A DNA stretch of 64,000 nucleotides from Palsa-506 sp963709075 (lineage in GTDB: Bacteria > Actinomycetota > Actinomycetes > Streptosporangiales > Streptosporangiaceae): positions 1-64,000 of the forward strand of contig CAVPUY010000016.1 of the NCBI GenBank assembly GCA_963709075.1. The letters are read 5' to 3'. This document shows positions 59,986-64,000 of this stretch, piece after piece; the first letter of the stretch is position 1, and the number at the start of each line of letters is the position of its first letter. A program made the translations under genes and the position numbers. Under the pieces are notes generated by a model. It ran no database searches. It was not told where the DNA came from and worked only from the letters and a program-made list of their open reading frames with translations.

Positions 59986-62557
59986 GTGAGTGACGAGATC
60001 CCCTCGGCACCAGGCGGGTTCACCGTGGGCTCGAAGATCGCGGGCTACCGGCTTGAGGAGCAGATCGGCCGGGGCGGGATGGCCGTTGTCTTCCGCGCGC
60101 ACGATCCCCGGCTTGACCGGCGGGTAGCGCTTAAGATCCTGGCCCCCGAGCTTGCCCGCGACGAGGCATTCCGGCAGCGGTTCATCCGGGAGTCGAGAGC
60201 GGCTGCGGCCGTCGATCACCCGCATATCATCCCGGTCTTCGAGGCCGGCGAGGCCGCCGGGGTGCTGTTTATCGCGATGCGCTACGTGCAGGGCCGGGAT
60301 GTCCGGACGCTGATCGACCAGCAGGGCACGCTGCCGCCGGCCCGGGTGGTCGGCATCGTTACCCAGGTAGCGTCCGCGCTGGACGCCGCGCACTCCCACG
60401 GCCTGGTGCACCGGGACGTGAAGCCGGCCAACATGCTGCTCGACGCGACAGCGGGCAGCGGCCGGCCAGACCATGTCTACCTCTCCGACTTCGGGCTCAG
60501 CAAGCAGTCGCTTTCGTCCTCCGGGCTGACCGGAACCGGCCAGTTCCTCGGCACGCTGGACTACGTCGCGCCGGAGCAGATCGAGGGCAAGACGGTAGAC
60601 GGCAGGACTGACCTCTACGCGCTGGCAGGGGCCGCGTTCGAGATGCTCGGCGGGGTGCCGCCGTTCAAGCGCGATCAGGGCCTTGCCGTGCTCTGGGCGC
60701 AGATCTCCGAGCAGCCGCCGCGGCTCACCGAGCGCCGTCCGGAACTGCCCCCCGGCCGTCGACCAGGTGATGGCGAAGGCGCTGGCCAAGGCGCCGGCCG
60801 ACCGGTATGCCCACTGCCTGGACTTTGCCGCCGCGCTGCGGGAGGCGTGCGGGCTGCGGCCGGAGGACGCGTCGGATCCGGGCGGTCTGGCGCAGCCCCA
60901 GCCTGGCTCCGCCGGGCAGCCGGGCAGGCCACGCCAGCCGACCGAGATCGCAACGCCTGCTGGCCCGATCGCCGCGGCCGGGGCGGCGGCCGCGGCCGCC
61001 GCGGCGGCGGCGGGCATGGCCGGCCCGGCGGCGGGCGGCGCCGGGGATCCGGCCAGCGCGGCCGCCGGATCGGCAGCGGCCCAGGATCAGCCGGCCAGCG
61101 AGGATCAGCCGGCCAGGGAGGACCGGCCGGGCAGCGAGGACCGGCCCGGCGGGCCGCCGACCGAGGCCGTGCGCATCCCGGGAACTGCGGGACCGGCCAG
61201 GCCGGGGCTGACCGAGCCGCCATCTGGAGCGGGCGGCTACGGCCCGCCGCCGGGCGGCGACGCTGCAGGCTACGGGCCAGTTCCCGGCTTCGGGCCGCCC
61301 GGCAGCCGCGGCGCGGGCGACCACGGCCGCCCGCGCCGGCCATGGTGGCGGTCCCGCGGCGTGGTGGCTGCCGCTGCCGCCGTCGTGGTCCTCGTCCTGC
61401 TAGGCGGCGGCTATCTGCTGATCGGCGGTTCCGGCGGCGGGTCTGGCAGTACCGGCGGCAGCCAGGGCGGCGGCACCGGCGGTGGGGTGCTGAAGGTCCC
61501 TGGATGTACCACGGAGATGGCTGCAGCCAAGTCGCTGGGCAGCGTCACCAGTTCCTCCGTGAAGCTCGGCGGAAAGCCGTTCGCCGTCAAGGTAACGCCG
61601 GACGGAAAGTACTCCTTCGTCACGCTCGGCAACTCGCTCGCTGTGCTCACCAACGGCCACGGGCTGGCGCCGACCCTGGTGCACACGTTCTCGCTGCCCG
61701 GCGCGAGCAAGGGCGAGGCGATCACCAAGAACGGCCAGTACCTGCTGCTGGCGACCGGCAGTGGCGCGAAGGTGATCAGCGTCCCTGAGGCGGAGCAGGG
61801 CATTGCCAGCGTCGTCGGGACGCTGAGCAGCCCCAAGGGCCGGGGGGCCGTCCAGGTCGCGGTGACGCCAGACAGTCACTTCGCCTTCGTGACGCTGCAA
61901 AGCAGCGGCGGGGTGGCGGTCTTCAACCTGCAGCAGGCCCTGGCCACCGGCTTCGGCCCGGCCAACTTCGTCGGAATCATCCCGACCGGGGTCCAGCCGG
62001 TAGGGATCACCGAGTCCGCGAACCAGAAATGGCTATACGTAACGAGCATCCAGAAGGTCGCGACGTCAGTTCCCAGCGAGGGGCTGCTGAGCGTGATCAG
62101 CGTGCACAAGGCCGAGGTGAAGCCGGCCAGGTCGGTGGCAGCCACGGTTGCCGCCGGCTGCAGCCCGGTCCGCGTGCTCGCCTCCAAGTCGGTGATCTGG
62201 GTCACCGCCAGGGAAAGCGACGCGCTGCTCGGCTTCTCCGTGCCGAAGCTGCAGAGCGACCCGGCGCACGCGCTGACCGCCAGGGTGGCCGTCGGCGAGG
62301 GCCCGATCGGCCTGAGCTTTGTCGCGCACGGGAAGCGGATCGTCGTTGCGGATTCTGACCTGAAGAGCATCTCGGGCGCGACCCCTGGCCTGAGCGTGGT
62401 CAACACCGCGAAGGCGCTGGCGCACCAGCCAGCGCTGCTCGGAACGGTGAAGTCGGGCGTGCTGCCGCGCCAGCTCTATATGAGAGGGAAGACGCTGCTC
62501 GTCACCGACTACGGCTCCGGCCAGCTGCAGGCCATCAAGATCGCCGACTTGCCGTGA
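59986..62557 (+). CDS. Transmembrane Ser/Thr protein kinase with beta-propeller sensor (one frameshift)
   Basis: About 857 residues from GTG 59986 (GGAGG five bases upstream). The kinase domain (about 20-280) has the Gly-loop IGRGGMAVVF, Lys50 in VALKIL, HRDVKPANML (142-151) and SDFGLSK (DFG 168-170), with GTLDYVAPEQI. The frame shifts at a run of six C (60748-60753); with five C, ELPPAVDQVMAKALAK continues. A 170-residue Ala/Gly/Pro-rich juxtamembrane region leads to one helix (VVAAAAAVVVLVLLGGGYLL). The outer domain (about 500-857) has repeats such as GGKPFAVKVTPDGKYSFVTL and VQVAVTPDSHFAFVTL, a YncE-like beta-propeller. This resembles PknD/PknF-type envelope sensors and may phosphorylate the neighbouring exporter. 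Confidence 0.88.
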
Positions 62558-63285
62558 GCGGCTACCAGGCCCCGGCGGGGCAGGGCCGGCGGGGTGGTCA
62601 CGGGCTCAGGAACACGATCATCGTCTTGATCGCGCTGATCGTGGTGCTGATCGGGCTCGACCGCCTGGCGGTGTTCTACGTGCAGGGCAGGATCGCCTCG
62701 GAGATCCAGAAGCAGGGCTTCCCGGCCAAACCGGACGTATCCATCAGGGGCTTCCCGTTCCTGACCCAGGTGGTCAGCCGCAACTTCCACGATGTCCAGA
62801 TCAGCTCGAGCAAGGTCAAAGAGGGCCCGGTCGAGATCAAGAGCATCAACGCTGACCTCAGTAACGTCAAGATGAACGCCGGGTTCGGCAGCGGTACGGT
62901 CGGCCACCTCACCGGTGCCGGGGTTATTACCTTCAGCGGCCTGACCAACGCGCTGGGATCGCTGGTGGGCGGCCAGTTCGGCTCGCTGATCGGCAGTGCC
63001 GGCCTGACCCTCAAGCCCGCGGGCAGCCACGAGGTCAAGGCATCCGTCAGCGCGGTGGTATTCAACGGCTCGGCGACCTTCCGGATCACCAGGGTCAACA
63101 ACTCCAAGATCAAGGTGCACCTGGTCAGCAGCCACGGGCTGCCGTCCGGCGTGCTCAGCTCGGTGCGGAACGTCCCGGTGCCGATTCCGAAGCTGCCACT
63201 CGGGATGAAAATCCAGCGTGTGGTCGTCACGCCAGCCGGCATCAGCATCCGGGTGATCGGCAACAACGTCGCGTTCGGCAGCTAG
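62554..63285 (+). CDS. DUF2993 (LmeA-like) lipid-binding protein
   Basis: 243 residues. One N-terminal helix (NTIIVLIALIVVLIGLDRLA) anchors or exports the protein. The body GRIASEIQKQGFPAKPDVSI, then GFPFLTQVVSRNFHDVQISS is the DUF2993 signature; the rest is beta-rich with VVVTPAGISIRVIGNNV at the end. Mycobacterial LmeA binds phosphoinositides and helps lipomannan elongation, so an envelope-lipid role is likely. The GTG start overlaps the kinase stop (GTGA), which ties it to the kinase operon. Confidence 0.88.
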   Translation: MSGYQAPAGQGRRGGHGLRNTIIVLIALIVVLIGLDRLAVFYVQGRIASEIQKQGFPAKPDVSIRGFPFLTQVVSRNFHDVQISSSKVKEGPVEIKSINADLSNVKMNAGFGSGTVGHLTGAGVITFSGLTNALGSLVGGQFGSLIGSAGLTLKPAGSHEVKASVSAVVFNGSATFRITRVNNSKIKVHLVSSHGLPSGVLSSVRNVPVPIPKLPLGMKIQRVVVTPAGISIRVIGNNVAFGS

Positions 63286-63298
63286 CGGCAGCCGGTGA

Positions 63299-64000
63299 TC
63301 AGCCGGGGGCAAGCCCGCGGATGGCGGCAGGCAGATCCCCGTACGGGCCGATCAGCGCGATGATCGGCACCGTGACCCCGGCGTCCAGATAGCGCCTGAT
63401 GTGCTCGCGGCAGGCCTGCGGTGAGCCGTGCACAATGAGCTGGTCGACCAGGTCGTCGGGAATCTCCGCCAGTGCCGCCTTGCGGTCGCCTGCCTGCCAG
63501 GCGTCCCACATGCCGCGGAGCGCCGGCGCCCGCCCGAGCCAGCGGTGGAACTCGGCGTAGACGGTCACGTTCAGGTACGCGGCGATCGCCCGGCGGCCGA
63601 TGGCGCGGACGGCGGCGGCGTCCTCGCTCGGGCAGACGAAGATGCGTGCGGCCACCGCCCGGCGATCAGCCGCGTCGCCAGCAGCCGACTTCATCTCGCT
63701 GACCACGACAGGGACGTCGTCAGCGGCCAGCCAGTTCACGATCACCCCGTCCGCCTCCCGGCCGGCCAGCCGCAGCATGCCGGAGCGGAGCGCGGCCAGG
63801 TACAGCGGCGGCGGGTCTGGCACCGGCCGGGCCAGCCGGAAGCCGCGCACGGCGAACGTGCCGTAGTCATGGTCTACCCGCTGGCCGGCCAGGGCATCCC
63901 GGAGGAACCGCAGCGTGTCCCGCACCCGGAGGTACGGCTCGGTGAACGGGATGTCGTTCCACCTGCCGACGATCACGTCGGATGACGTGCCGATGCCGAT
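63299..64000 (-). CDS. LLM-class F420-dependent oxidoreductase, N-terminus outside window
   Basis: The frame is open to the last base; the residues before MIVGRWND read GIGTSSDV, so the start lies beyond the window. The visible 233 residues are the C-terminal two thirds of a luciferase-like barrel: DYGTFAVRGFRLARPVPDPP then LYLAALRSGMLRLAGREADG with the conserved NWL. The end QACREHIRRYLDAGVTVPII is typical of F420-dependent members. Substrate unknown. It converges with the DUF2993 gene, 13 bp between stops. Confidence 0.85.
   Translation of the reverse strand: MGIGTSSDVIVGRWNDIPFTEPYLRVRDTLRFLRDALAGQRVDHDYGTFAVRGFRLARPVPDPPPLYLAALRSGMLRLAGREADGVIVNWLAADDVPVVVSEMKSAAGDAADRRAVAARIFVCPSEDAAAVRAIGRRAIAAYLNVTVYAEFHRWLGRAPALRGMWDAWQAGDRKAALAEIPDDLVDQLIVHGSPQACREHIRRYLDAGVTVPIIALIGPYGDLPAAIRGLAPG

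Overview
The window is very GC-rich actinobacterial DNA. Markers are the mycothiol glycosyltransferase gene mshA, a SenX3/RegX3-type two-component pair, CarD, F420-type oxidoreductases, a DUF397 protein, an Rv1747-like FHA-ABC exporter with a transmembrane Ser/Thr kinase, and many GTG starts with 4-base GTGA or ATGA gene overlaps. A filamentous actinomycete near the Streptosporangiales is my inference; no rRNA gene or taxon-specific gene is present to prove it. I saw no tRNA, rRNA, CRISPR array, insertion sequence or phage gene.

Layout. 1-5.8 kb: end of a cupredoxin-like gene, then two paralogous FtsX-type ABC permeases facing each other, one broken. 5.9-11.9 kb: a cyclic-nucleotide-binding protein, an MBL hydrolase, an FAD oxidoreductase and an adenylate cyclase/NB-ARC/TPR protein, which may form a local cAMP circuit. 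12-18.9 kb: GH1 glycosidase, GNAT acetyltransferase, R2-like diiron protein, CDF metal transporter, and a KimA-like APC permease with a C-terminal OB-fold. 19-26 kb: an AT-rich spacer, then a PRC-barrel/MgtE-N/CBS protein followed by two Nramp-related transporters. 26-30 kb: DUF397 protein, membrane glycosyltransferase, two minisatellites, a CaiB-type CoA transferase. 30-33.7 kb: a tightly overlapping redox operon of small membrane protein, ApbE, ferric-reductase-like cytochrome, NuoF-like flavoprotein and ferredoxin. 33.9-38.9 kb: csoR, ybjN-like, mshA, gpmA, senX3-like, regX3. 39-49.8 kb: PCu(A)C-like lipoprotein, a redoxin-like membrane protein, carD, ispF, an inserted block (DUF2637 repeat protein, homogentisate dioxygenase, PPOX protein), cysS, rlmB, ppk2. 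50-56.2 kb: small membrane protein, phospholipase-C-type phosphoesterase, ABC-F ATPase, L,D-transpeptidase, secreted alpha/beta hydrolase. 56.6-64 kb: FHA-FHA-ABC exporter divergent from a kinase with a beta-propeller sensor, a DUF2993 lipid-binding protein, and a partial LLM oxidoreductase.

Many clearly real genes, including ispF, homogentisate dioxygenase and the kinase, change reading frame by one base within conserved domains, often at short homopolymers. I count roughly 25 such shifts over 64 kb. The simplest reading is residual indels in a draft or long-read assembly, not mass gene decay. Broken genes are therefore given as one span with the approximate shift positions.

A recurring signal is a TANNNT-like hexamer 6-8 bases before a start codon with little or no Shine-Dalgarno sequence (gpmA, cysS, csoR, ABC-F, GNAT, cyclase, ispF, glycosyltransferase), which fits leaderless mRNAs.
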